This document shows, one piece after another, positions 1 through 5,121 of a stretch of 5,121 nt of DNA. Made by a program: the position numbers and the translations under genes. The notes below the pieces were generated by a model, which saw only the letters and a program-made list of their open reading frames with translations, did no database searches and had not been told where the DNA came from. The stretch lies in NCBI GenBank assembly GCA_014376885.1, contig JACMQR010000326.1:1-5121 (forward strand). Direction: 5' to 3'. Each line of letters opens with the position of its first letter. Position 1 is the first letter of the stretch. Source of the DNA: Polaromonas sp. (lineage in GTDB: Bacteria; Pseudomonadota; Gammaproteobacteria; Burkholderiales; Burkholderiaceae_C).

Positions 1-342
1 CTCAAGCAACTGGGCGATTTCATCGACCCCCCGGTTGGACGCCGCGTCCAGTTCGGTGTAGTCGACAAAGCGGCCGCTGTCGATGTCCCGGCAGGCATTG
101 CAAACGCCGCAGGGCTCGGCGGTGATGCCGCCCTGCCCGTCAATGCCGGTGCAGTTGAGCGACTTGGCCAGGATGCGCGAGACGGTCGTCTTGCCCACGC
201 CCCGGGTGCCGGTGAACAGGTAGGCATGGTGCAGCCGGCCGGTGCCAAGGGCATTGCCCAGGGCTTGCACGACATGCGACTGGCCCACCATTTCCGAAAA
301 GTTTCTGGGGCGGTATTTGCGGGCAAGCACGAGGTATGGCAT
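1..342 (-). CDS. dnaX: DNA polymerase III subunit tau/gamma, N-terminal part (runs off left edge)
   Basis: Clamp-loader ATPase subunit of the replicative DNA polymerase III holoenzyme; it uses ATP to load the beta sliding clamp and tau links the polymerase cores. Only the first 114 residues are present. The start reads MPYLVLARKYRPRNF, the typical DnaX opening. Walker A is GTRGVGKTT at residues 45-53. Four cysteines at 64, 78, 81 and 84 match the zinc-binding module of the family, followed by the conserved RFVDYTELDAASNRGVDEI stretch at 91-109. The ATG at 342-340 is chosen because an in-frame TAG lies four codons upstream and the family N-terminus fits. No Shine-Dalgarno sequence is visible, and a TAGAAT hexamer ends only 6 nt before the ATG. 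The gene follows parA by 93 bp on the same strand. The C-terminal part, including any gamma frameshift site, is outside the window. Confidence 0.97.
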   Translation of the reverse strand, partial: MPYLVLARKYRPRNFSEMVGQSHVVQALGNALGTGRLHHAYLFTGTRGVGKTTVSRILAKSLNCTGIDGQGGITAEPCGVCNACRDIDSGRFVDYTELDAASNRGVDEIAQLLE

Positions 343-348
343 GGGCTT

Positions 349-377
349 ATTCTAATTTGGCCGGGCAGCGCCGGCAC
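349..377 (-). promoter_or_regulatory. Possible dnaX-proximal promoter (-10 TAGAAT)
   Basis: On the minus strand a TAGAAT hexamer (349-354, 5 of 6 matches to TATAAT) lies 6 nt before the dnaX ATG. With a 17-nt spacer the -35 position holds GTGCCG (372-377), only 3 of 6 matches. If used, transcription would start at or next to the A of the start codon and give a leaderless mRNA. This is inferred from position and similarity only; transcription from the parA side is an equally good explanation. Confidence 0.25.
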
Positions 378-435
378 CGCAGACCGCCTGCAAGGCCGTG
401 CGCTGGCAGCCGGTGTTTTACCGAGGGCGGCGGAC

Positions 436-1203
436 TCAGGGCTCCAGCGCGGCGTGCAGCGCCACCAGCGCCTGGGTCAGCTTGTGGCCCGGCACCATGT
501 AGATCATCGGCAGCGACTGTTCGTGCGATTCGCGAATTTTTATCGAAGCGGGCAAATAAGGCTGCAAAACTGGCAAACCTTCGGCGATCAGCTCATTGAC
601 AATGCGCCGGGGCAAATTGGCGCGCGGCTGAAACTGGTTGACGACGATGCCCTCGACGACCAAACCGGGGTTGTGGTCGGCCTGGATTTCCCGCACATTT
701 TCCAGCAGTGTGTACAGCGCCTTGCGCGAAAAATCATCGCAGTCGAACGGAATCAAGCAGCTGCGCGCCGCAATCAGCGCCGAGCGGGTGTAGAAATTGA
801 GCGCTGGCGGCGTGTCGATGTAGATGCGGTCGTAGTCGCCGGCCAACTGCTGCAGCGCTTCGCGCAGCTTGAAAATCTTGTGGCGGGATTCCAGCTTGGC
901 CTGCAGCTCGTCGAGCACCGGGCTTGACGGCATCAGGTGCAGCCGTTCATGCGGCGTGGCCACGATGAAATCGGCTGGCAACACCGTGCGCAAGCTAAAG
1001 CTCAGGCTGTTTTCAAAAAACCCGCCGACGCTGGGCTGGTCAGCAGCGGCCGCCGCCCCCATCAGGTAAGCGCTGGAATTTCCCTGCGGGTCCAGGTCGA
1101 CCACCAGGGTGCGCAGCCCCTGGCTGGCACTGATGGCGGCCAGGTTGCAGGTGATGGTGGACTTGCCCACGCCACCTTTTTGATTGAACACGACGCGCGG
1201 CAT
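436..1203 (-). CDS. Orphan ParA/Soj-family ATPase
   Basis: A 255-aa P-loop ATPase of the ParA/MinD superfamily; such proteins dimerise on ATP and position DNA or other cargo on the nucleoid or membrane. It opens [17 protein letters not shown]: the deviant Walker A KGGVGKST is at residues 9-16 with signature lysine K9. Walker A' DLDPQGN is at 36-42 and Walker [10 protein letters not shown] at 125-133. There is no N-terminal helix-turn-helix, as in chromosomal Soj or small ParA types, and no obvious MinD-like C-terminal amphipathic helix. The ATG at 1203 is chosen over an upstream in-frame ATG at 1302 because AAGGA sits 7 nt before it and the ATPase fold begins at once. No ParB gene lies on either side; dnaX follows after 93 bp. 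From memory, very similar stand-alone ParA proteins occur in pseudomonads, which suggests a conserved chromosomal family. The cargo cannot be told from sequence. Confidence 0.93.
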   Translation of the reverse strand: MPRVVFNQKGGVGKSTITCNLAAISASQGLRTLVVDLDPQGNSSAYLMGAAAAADQPSVGGFFENSLSFSLRTVLPADFIVATPHERLHLMPSSPVLDELQAKLESRHKIFKLREALQQLAGDYDRIYIDTPPALNFYTRSALIAARSCLIPFDCDDFSRKALYTLLENVREIQADHNPGLVVEGIVVNQFQPRANLPRRIVNELIAEGLPVLQPYLPASIKIRESHEQSLPMIYMVPGHKLTQALVALHAALEP

Positions 1204-1210
1204 GAAAATT

Positions 1211-1215
1211 TCCTT
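1211..1215 (-). promoter_or_regulatory. Ribosome binding site of parA-like gene
   Basis: AAGGA on the minus strand, 7 nt before the ATG at 1203. It decides the start: the open frame continues 33 codons further upstream, but that extension reaches towards the ffs promoter and does not resemble ParA. Confidence 0.75.
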
Positions 1216-1322
1216 GTGCGGCAACTGGCAAACCCCCGATTGTGCAGGCGAATATTGTTTCGATTGAAGCCGGAGCGGGGCAGCAAACCCGCCCAAGCCC
1301 AAAAAATGCCGAAAATTTGCCG

Positions 1323-1340
1323 CCGCCCAAAGTCAGGCGG
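1323..1340. repeat. Inverted repeat CCGCC-N8-GGCGG in the ffs promoter region
   Basis: CCGCC (1323-1327) and GGCGG (1336-1340) are perfect inverted arms with 8 bases between. The repeat covers the place where a -35 box would stand for the TATAAT at 1350. It could be an operator or activator site shared by ffs and the divergent parA-like gene, or a chance match in GC-rich DNA. Confidence 0.3.
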
Positions 1341-1349
1341 TGATCGCTT

Positions 1350-1355
1350 TATAAT
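1350..1355 (+). promoter_or_regulatory. -10 box of the ffs promoter
   Basis: A perfect TATAAT at 1350-1355, with transcription expected 6-8 nt later at about 1361-1363, exactly where the 4.5S RNA terminal helix begins. No good -35 is seen: at 17-nt spacing the hexamer is CCAAAG (1327-1332), and the nearest TTGCCG (1317-1322) is 27 bp away. There is no extended -10 TG either. Confidence 0.7.
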
Positions 1356-1360
1356 CATCG

Positions 1361-1460
1361 ATGACGGGCCTTCCCGCATGGTGAAGCGGCCAACCGGGTC
1401 AGATGGGGAACCAAGCAGCCCTAACTGCAGAGCCAGTGCCGGGGTCAAGGTCCGTCACCT
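1361..1460 (+). ncRNA. ffs: 4.5S signal recognition particle RNA (small bacterial SRP RNA)
   Basis: The RNA core of the signal recognition particle, which binds Ffh and targets nascent inner-membrane proteins to FtsY and the translocon. The diagnostic core is at 1396-1420: GGGTCAGATG, then a GGAA tetraloop at 1407-1410 closed by GG/CC, then CCAAGCAGCC. It aligns base for base with the E. coli core GGTCAGG...GGAA...AAGCAGCC, with compensatory changes in the closing pairs. The ends form an 11-bp helix: 1362-1372 pairs with 1447-1457 with a single G-U pair (1368-1451). CCC (1373-1375) can continue pairing with the GGGG at 1441-1444. The length of about 100 nt fits the short gammaproteobacterial and betaproteobacterial form without an Alu domain. 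A TATAAT lies just upstream and a T-rich run just downstream. Exact ends are inferred to within a few bases. Reading frames crossing this region are shadows. Confidence 0.95.
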
Positions 1461-1466
1461 TATTTT
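1447..1466 (+). terminator. Probable end of ffs: 3' arm of terminal helix plus T-rich run
   Basis: The 3' arm of the ffs terminal helix (1447-1457) is followed within two bases by CTTATTTT (1459-1466). The RNA's own closing helix may act as the terminator stem, or the tail may be trimmed after termination. The T run is interrupted by one A, so efficiency is uncertain. Confidence 0.4.
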
Positions 1467-1514
1467 CCAGCTCGTTTTGACAGGCGAGTTTTCCAAGCGC
1501 CCAGCCTGCTCTGG

Positions 1515-1805
1515 TCAGCTGCCTGGGTTGCTCACCTCCTCGATGGCCAGCGACGTCTGCAGTGCATGGTCGGCAATCTGCGCTGACATCAGGGCGAGCG
1601 ACGCCAGCGCATAGGTTCCGCTGATGATGCCCTTGAACGCTATTTCAGCGGCCACCGCGTCCTGGTCCAGCCCCTCAGTGGCCGCAACGATGCAGTCCTC
1701 AATAGAGGCCAGGCCCACATCGGCATACATCGGCTCGCCTTCATGGCTGACGCTGTACTCGTAGAGGTTTTGATCCATCGGGTCAATATGAAAACGAACA
1801 ATCAT
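1515..1805 (-). CDS. Small, strongly acidic protein of unknown function
   Basis: I do not recognise a named family. The product is 96 aa and starts MIVRFHIDPMDQNLYEY. It has 15 Asp/Glu residues against one Arg (R4) and one Lys (K58), so it is strongly negative. The N-terminal third looks like beta strands (MIVRFHID, YEYSVSHEG). Residues about 34-83 are Ala/Ile/Leu-rich and probably helical; the stretch near 59-76 is hydrophobic but short and carries no flanking positive charge, so a soluble fold is more likely than a membrane segment. No signal peptide, and a single Cys (C38). ATG 1805 is preferred because AAGG ends 8 nt before it; a GTG three codons upstream overlaps that site. It lies 73 bp downstream of the yhaN-like gene on the same strand and is convergent with ffs. 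Codon use and composition match a real gene of this genome. Function unknown. Confidence 0.8.
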   Translation of the reverse strand: MIVRFHIDPMDQNLYEYSVSHEGEPMYADVGLASIEDCIVAATEGLDQDAVAAEIAFKGIISGTYALASLALMSAQIADHALQTSLAIEEVSNPGS

Positions 1806-1813
1806 GCAATTCA

Positions 1814-1817
1814 CCTT
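1814..1817 (-). promoter_or_regulatory. Ribosome binding site of the small acidic gene
   Basis: AAGG on the minus strand (1814-1817), 8 nt before ATG 1805. It favours ATG 1805 over the in-frame GTG at 1814-1812, whose first base directly adjoins or overlaps the AAGGTG element. Confidence 0.6.
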
Positions 1818-1832
1818 GTTTGATCAGGTTTA

Positions 1833-1863
1833 AAAATAGGTATCTGCTGGCGGGCCTTGGCAA
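1833..1863 (-). promoter_or_regulatory. Weak candidate promoter for the small acidic gene
   Basis: On the minus strand TTGCCA (1858-1863, 5 of 6 to TTGACA) is followed after 19 bases by TATTTT (1833-1838, 4 of 6 to TATAAT). The spacer is longer than ideal. The -35 overlaps the hairpin at 1850-1875, so the same bases may instead serve as RNA structure at the end of the yhaN-like gene. Confidence 0.25.
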
Positions 1864-1875
1864 CAGCCAAGCCGC
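1850..1875. repeat. Hairpin between the yhaN-like gene and the small acidic gene
   Basis: CTTGGC (1856-1861), loop AACA, GCCAAG (1866-1871) form a perfect 6-bp stem; GCGG (1850-1853) and CCGC (1872-1875) extend it across a 2-nt bulge. It lies 3 bp past the yhaN-like stop codon. On the minus strand the next T run (TATTTTT) begins about 10-12 nt after the stem, so it is not a canonical intrinsic terminator. It could attenuate read-through or stabilise the upstream transcript's 3' end. Confidence 0.5.
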
Positions 1876-1878
1876 TGT

Positions 1879-4800
1879 CTAAGAATTTTTCCGACCTCGC
1901 AGATTGTCCGCAAACGAGGCCTCAAGCCGGTGAATTTTCAATCCGCCGTTGCCAACCGCGCCGGCTGCCAGCGCCAAAAGGTGATGGTGGTGGGTAAACA
2001 CCAGCACCTGCGAGGCCGCGGCGAACTTGGCCAGGGCGCCAAACATGTGCGCGGCGCGTTCGTCGTCTGCCGTCATGAATACATCATCGAGCACCAGCGG
2101 CATCACGCGGTCGGGTTTGCGCTGCAGCTCCAACGCTGCCAGCCGCAGCGCCAGGTACAACTGGTCGGCCGTGCCTTCGCTGAGCGCTGAAATTTCAATC
2201 GGCTGGCCCTGCGCCGGCTGGGCCAGCAGCAGCGGCGGGTCGCTGTCCGCATCGACCACCAGCCGCTCGAAGCGTCCGCCGGTCATCAGCCGGAAGTAAT
2301 CACCCGCCAACGCCACCACCGGGCCTTGCGCCTTTTCGCGGTGGCGGCGCAGGGCTTGGCCAAGCAGCGCTTCGGCAAGCTTGAGCTGCGCCCAGGGCCG
2401 CACGCCCGCGCGGTAGCGGGCAATGGCGGCCTCCATTTCTTCTTTCGCCTCGGCGGCTTTGCCAGAGGTGTCTATGTTCGCCAGTGCGGCCCTGGCGGCC
2501 TGCTCGGCCTCGATGGCGGCTTGCTCAGCGGCTTCGAGCTGGTCACGCCGCGCCGAACAAATTTGCTTTTCCATCTCTATGGCGGCGCTGTCCAGGCTGG
2601 CGAGCTCCTGGCGCAGCACAGGGCCGCTCTTGCGGGAGGTGCTTTCGAGCTGCTGCTGAAGTCCTTGCAGGCGCAACTGCGCGGCATGGCGCTGCTCGGC
2701 GCGAACCTCGGCGTCCGGCAGCTGCCCGGCATGCTGCACGCCGGCTTGCCTGACCAGCTGCTCAAGCCGCTGCCGGGCAGCGTCAAGCTCGGCCAGTGCG
2801 CGATGCCGGCGGGTGGATTCTTCTTGCTCCTTGAGCTCCAGCGCGGCAGCTGTCAAAGCGGCTTCCCGGGAATTCAGCAGCCCGTGCGCCAGCCCCTCAA
2901 GCCACGCCTCGACCGGCTGCCGCAGCGGCTCGCCCAGTTGCTGGCCCAGACACGCGGCGGCATCGGCAACCGCCTGGTTGTCCGCCTGCATCTGCCTGAG
3001 CTGCTGCAGCTGGCTGGATTGCATCTGGAAGTCGTGGGCCCACTGCTGCAGTTCGGCCAAACGCGCCTTGAAGGTGGTAACGGCAGCGCCCGGCGCCAGA
3101 AACAGGCGCCCGGCGCGCTCGTCCAGGGCGCTCCGGGAGCTTGTGAGGGACTGCAACAGGCCGGCAGCCCGGGCCTGATCCGAGCGCATGCTTTGCGCCA
3201 AGCTGACCAGGTCAGCCTGGCGCCGCTCGCGGGCCGCTTGCTGCATCACGAGCAGGCGGTCTTGAGCGGCTCCCAGACAAATCAAGGCCTCCAGCGCCAG
3301 TCCGCTGGCCTGCGGCTCCTGGCCCAGCGCAGCCAAGGCGGCAGACAGCGCCTGACCGGCCGCAGCCATCTGCTCGGTCAGCAATGCCTGGGCCAGTGTT
3401 GCCTGCACCAGGCGTTCATGACCGTCCAGCGCCGTTTTGCGCAGCGCCTGCCATTCGCGCACGCCTGCGGGCGTTTGCACGGCAATCCCCAGCCGCGGCA
3501 AGGCGGCCTGCCAGCGGGCGTCCAGCAACGCCAGCCCGGCAACCTGCTGGTCCTGGGTGAGTGCCAAACTGGCCAGCGCCTGCACTGTCGCAGCAATGCG
3601 CTGGCCGCATTCGGCCGCTTCGGCAGCCCGCTTGGCGCCTTCGCGCAGCAGGTCCGCCTGGCGGTCTGACTCGGCCTGGCGTTGCTCGAACCGGGCGGGC
3701 AAGCCACTCGGGGCGCCGCTGCGCGACGGGTCCGCGCCAGCGCCTGGGTCAATAAACACCGCTCGCACGGCTTGCCAGCCCTCTTCGCGCAGCGATCTGG
3801 CCTGGCGCAGCGTATCTGCCGTCACCACCTCCCCGGCGGCGGCCAGGACCAGGCGGCGCCGCTGCTGGAGCGCCAGGTCGGCTTGCAGCTGCTCGAACTG
3901 CCTGGCCAGCAGCACGGCGTGGCCCAGCAACTCGCTGCGCTCGCGCTCCCAGGCATCGATTTCTGCACTGGCAAGCCAGCCCGACAGCACCAGCTGCTCG
4001 GCCGATTGCAGCCGCAGATCCCGCAGCAGACCGTCCAGCTTGCGCTGCTCGGCGTCGAGTCCGACCCGCGCGTCAGCCTGCCGCTGCTGCGCGCCGCCCA
4101 GCGCCTGGGCCTGCGCCAGAGCCCGCGCCAGGGCGTCGTGCAATTGGAGCGCGGGCTGGTCTACGGCAGCATGCTGCAGTTGCGCCAGCTTGTCGCCGTC
4201 GCTGGCCAGGCGCGCCTGAAGGTGTTGCATCTCGAAGTTCAACTCCTGGTGCGCCTCCAGCATCTGCAGCAGCCCGGCCTGGTCGGCCGATGAGGGCGTG
4301 TGTCTGAAAAACGTGTCCAGGTCCGCAACCGCCTGGCTGCCGGTCAGCATGCGCTGCGCGCGCAGCCCCAGCAGCCCGGCTTCCGCATCGGTGGCGGTCT
4401 GCAGCTTGCGCCTGAGATCGCGCTGACGGTCGACCGCCCCCATGTCGGCTTGCAGCCGGTCAATGGCGGGCCCATAACTAAGCAGCACGGGGTCGATCTT
4501 CAGCGCCAGCAGCCGGTGCCGGCAGGCGGCGATGACTTCGTCTGCTTCAGCAACGGCATGCTGCGAGCGCGTCTGGTCGGCGATTGCCGCCAGCCGGGAC
4601 TCCCGCGCATCGGCGGGCAGGGTCACATGCCCGCTGGCCTCACGCCACTGTCGCTCGGCCAGGTCAAGCTGGCGCAGCAGGGGTTCGACAGCCCGCAGCT
4701 CAGTCAGCTCTTCAACCCGCCTGCGCTGGCCGGCCAGCTGCTGGCGAACCTCTGCCAGGCTGGCCTGCGCTTCGTCATGGCTGCGCTTGAGCGCCTTCCA

Positions 4801-5121
4801 GGCGTCCGGCTTGGTGACTGCCTGCCGATAGCTCTGGCGCGCCTCTTCCAGCTGGCGCGCTGCTTCGTTGAGAACCGGCAGCTGGCCTTTGGGGACAAAG
4901 TAGTGCCGGGCATCGGCTTGCAGGGTTTGCAGCATCTGCTTGATTCCAGCCGAGCCGGTGCTGGCTTCGAACAGGGCGGCGCCCAGTTCGCCTTCGCCCT
5001 GGACCAGCATCTGGCCGCCTTTGCGCAGGTGCCGGGAATTAAGGCCGTACATCGTGTCGAACTGCTCGCGCGCCACGCCGCCGGTCAGGGCCAGCACCAC
5101 CTCCGGCGGTATGGGCGACAA
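1879..5121 (-). CDS. YhaN-type SMC/Rad50-like ATPase, C-terminal 1080 residues (runs off right edge)
   Basis: A giant coiled-coil ATPase of the SbcC/Rad50/SMC class, closest in motifs to YhaN-family proteins, which usually pair with an SbcD/Mre11-like nuclease (YhaO type) in DNA end processing or repair. Residue numbers here count from the edge. Residues about 10-55 (LTGGVAREQFDTMYGLN onward) fit the lobe that follows Walker A. Residues about 80-930 are long Ala/Gln/Leu-rich heptad-like coiled coil. The C-terminal lobe has YFRLMTGGRFERLVVD (942-957), ABC signature LSEGTADQ (980-987), Walker B LVLDDVF (1009-1015) and H-loop FTHHHHL (1042-1048). Five or so scattered cysteines form no CxxC, so no Rad50 zinc hook is seen. 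The TTG at the edge is not the start: the N-terminal Walker A, probably 100 or more residues, lies beyond 5121. The frame is intact with a TAG stop at 1881-1879. The nuclease partner, if present, should be outside the window. Confidence 0.9.
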   Translation of the reverse strand: MSPIPPEVVLALTGGVAREQFDTMYGLNSRHLRKGGQMLVQGEGELGAALFEASTGSAGIKQMLQTLQADARHYFVPKGQLPVLNEAARQLEEARQSYRQAVTKPDAWKALKRSHDEAQASLAEVRQQLAGQRRRVEELTELRAVEPLLRQLDLAERQWREASGHVTLPADARESRLAAIADQTRSQHAVAEADEVIAACRHRLLALKIDPVLLSYGPAIDRLQADMGAVDRQRDLRRKLQTATDAEAGLLGLRAQRMLTGSQAVADLDTFFRHTPSSADQAGLLQMLEAHQELNFEMQHLQARLASDGDKLAQLQHAAVDQPALQLHDALARALAQAQALGGAQQRQADARVGLDAEQRKLDGLLRDLRLQSAEQLVLSGWLASAEIDAWERERSELLGHAVLLARQFEQLQADLALQQRRRLVLAAAGEVVTADTLRQARSLREEGWQAVRAVFIDPGAGADPSRSGAPSGLPARFEQRQAESDRQADLLREGAKRAAEAAECGQRIAATVQALASLALTQDQQVAGLALLDARWQAALPRLGIAVQTPAGVREWQALRKTALDGHERLVQATLAQALLTEQMAAAGQALSAALAALGQEPQASGLALEALICLGAAQDRLLVMQQAARERRQADLVSLAQSMRSDQARAAGLLQSLTSSRSALDERAGRLFLAPGAAVTTFKARLAELQQWAHDFQMQSSQLQQLRQMQADNQAVADAAACLGQQLGEPLRQPVEAWLEGLAHGLLNSREAALTAAALELKEQEESTRRHRALAELDAARQRLEQLVRQAGVQHAGQLPDAEVRAEQRHAAQLRLQGLQQQLESTSRKSGPVLRQELASLDSAAIEMEKQICSARRDQLEAAEQAAIEAEQAARAALANIDTSGKAAEAKEEMEAAIARYRAGVRPWAQLKLAEALLGQALRRHREKAQGPVVALAGDYFRLMTGGRFERLVVDADSDPPLLLAQPAQGQPIEISALSEGTADQLYLALRLAALELQRKPDRVMPLVLDDVFMTADDERAAHMFGALAKFAAASQVLVFTHHHHLLALAAGAVGNGGLKIHRLEASFADNLRGRKNS

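Noticed and set aside
226..927. 233-codon plus-strand frame over dnaX and the parA-like gene
   Set aside because: Antisense to dnaX and ParA, both of which have intact family motifs.
436..1203. ParA as a sign of a plasmid or mobile element
   Set aside because: No ParB, replication initiator, integrase or repeats accompany it, and it sits beside the core genes ffs and dnaX.
1204..1302. 33-residue N-terminal extension of the ParA-like protein from ATG 1302
   Set aside because: The internal ATG at 1203 has AAGGA at 7 nt and begins the ATPase fold directly; the extension has no ParA similarity.
1471..1492. CTCG/CGAG hairpin followed by TTTT as a terminator
   Set aside because: The stem is only 4 bp with a 10-nt loop, too weak to call; mentioned only as a possible backup after ffs.
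937..1614. 225-codon plus-strand frame crossing the parA-like start, ffs and the small gene's end
   Set aside because: It is antisense to two supported genes and passes through the structured 4.5S RNA; its product is Arg/Pro/Ser-rich with no recognisable domain.
2326..3669. 447-codon plus-strand frame
   Set aside because: It lies wholly inside the coiled-coil part of the YhaN-like gene on the opposite strand. GC-rich codon bias leaves such mirrored frames open; the product is Leu/Gly/Arg-rich and unrecognisable.
5119..5121. TTG at the right edge as the start of the YhaN-like protein
   Set aside because: The protein would lack Walker A and the first ATPase lobe; the frame simply continues beyond the window.

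Overview
This window looks like chromosomal DNA of a high-GC betaproteobacterium, most likely Burkholderiales and perhaps Comamonadaceae. The evidence is the GC-rich codon use, the DnaX and ParA sequences, and a short 4.5S-type SRP RNA. The lineage call is from memory of related sequences, not a search. There are no transposases, integrases, tRNAs, CRISPR repeats or phage genes.

Layout from left to right: (1) 1-342, minus strand, the first 114 codons of dnaX (DNA polymerase III tau/gamma, clamp-loader ATPase), running off the left edge. (2) 436-1203, minus, a complete 255-aa ParA/Soj-type ATPase with no ParB partner beside it. (3) 1204-1361, a divergent intergenic region with a perfect TATAAT for the next gene. 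(4) About 1361-1460, plus strand, ffs, the 4.5S signal recognition particle RNA, recognised by its GGAA tetraloop core and a closing 11-bp terminal helix. (5) 1515-1805, minus, a 96-aa, very acidic protein of unknown function. (6) 1879-5121, minus, the C-terminal 1080 codons of a very large SMC/Rad50-like coiled-coil ATPase of the YhaN type. Its N-terminal Walker A part lies beyond the right edge.

All protein genes read leftwards; only ffs reads rightwards. parA and dnaX are 93 bp apart and may be co-transcribed. ffs is divergent from parA and convergent with the small acidic gene. The yhaN-like gene is 73 bp upstream of the small gene, and a hairpin lies in the gap, so these two could be partly uncoupled. 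Replication (dnaX), chromosome or cargo positioning (parA), protein targeting (ffs) and DNA end processing (yhaN-like) are housekeeping themes, so this looks like core genome rather than an island. The least explained parts are the orphan ParA, the small acidic protein, and a possibly leaderless dnaX start.
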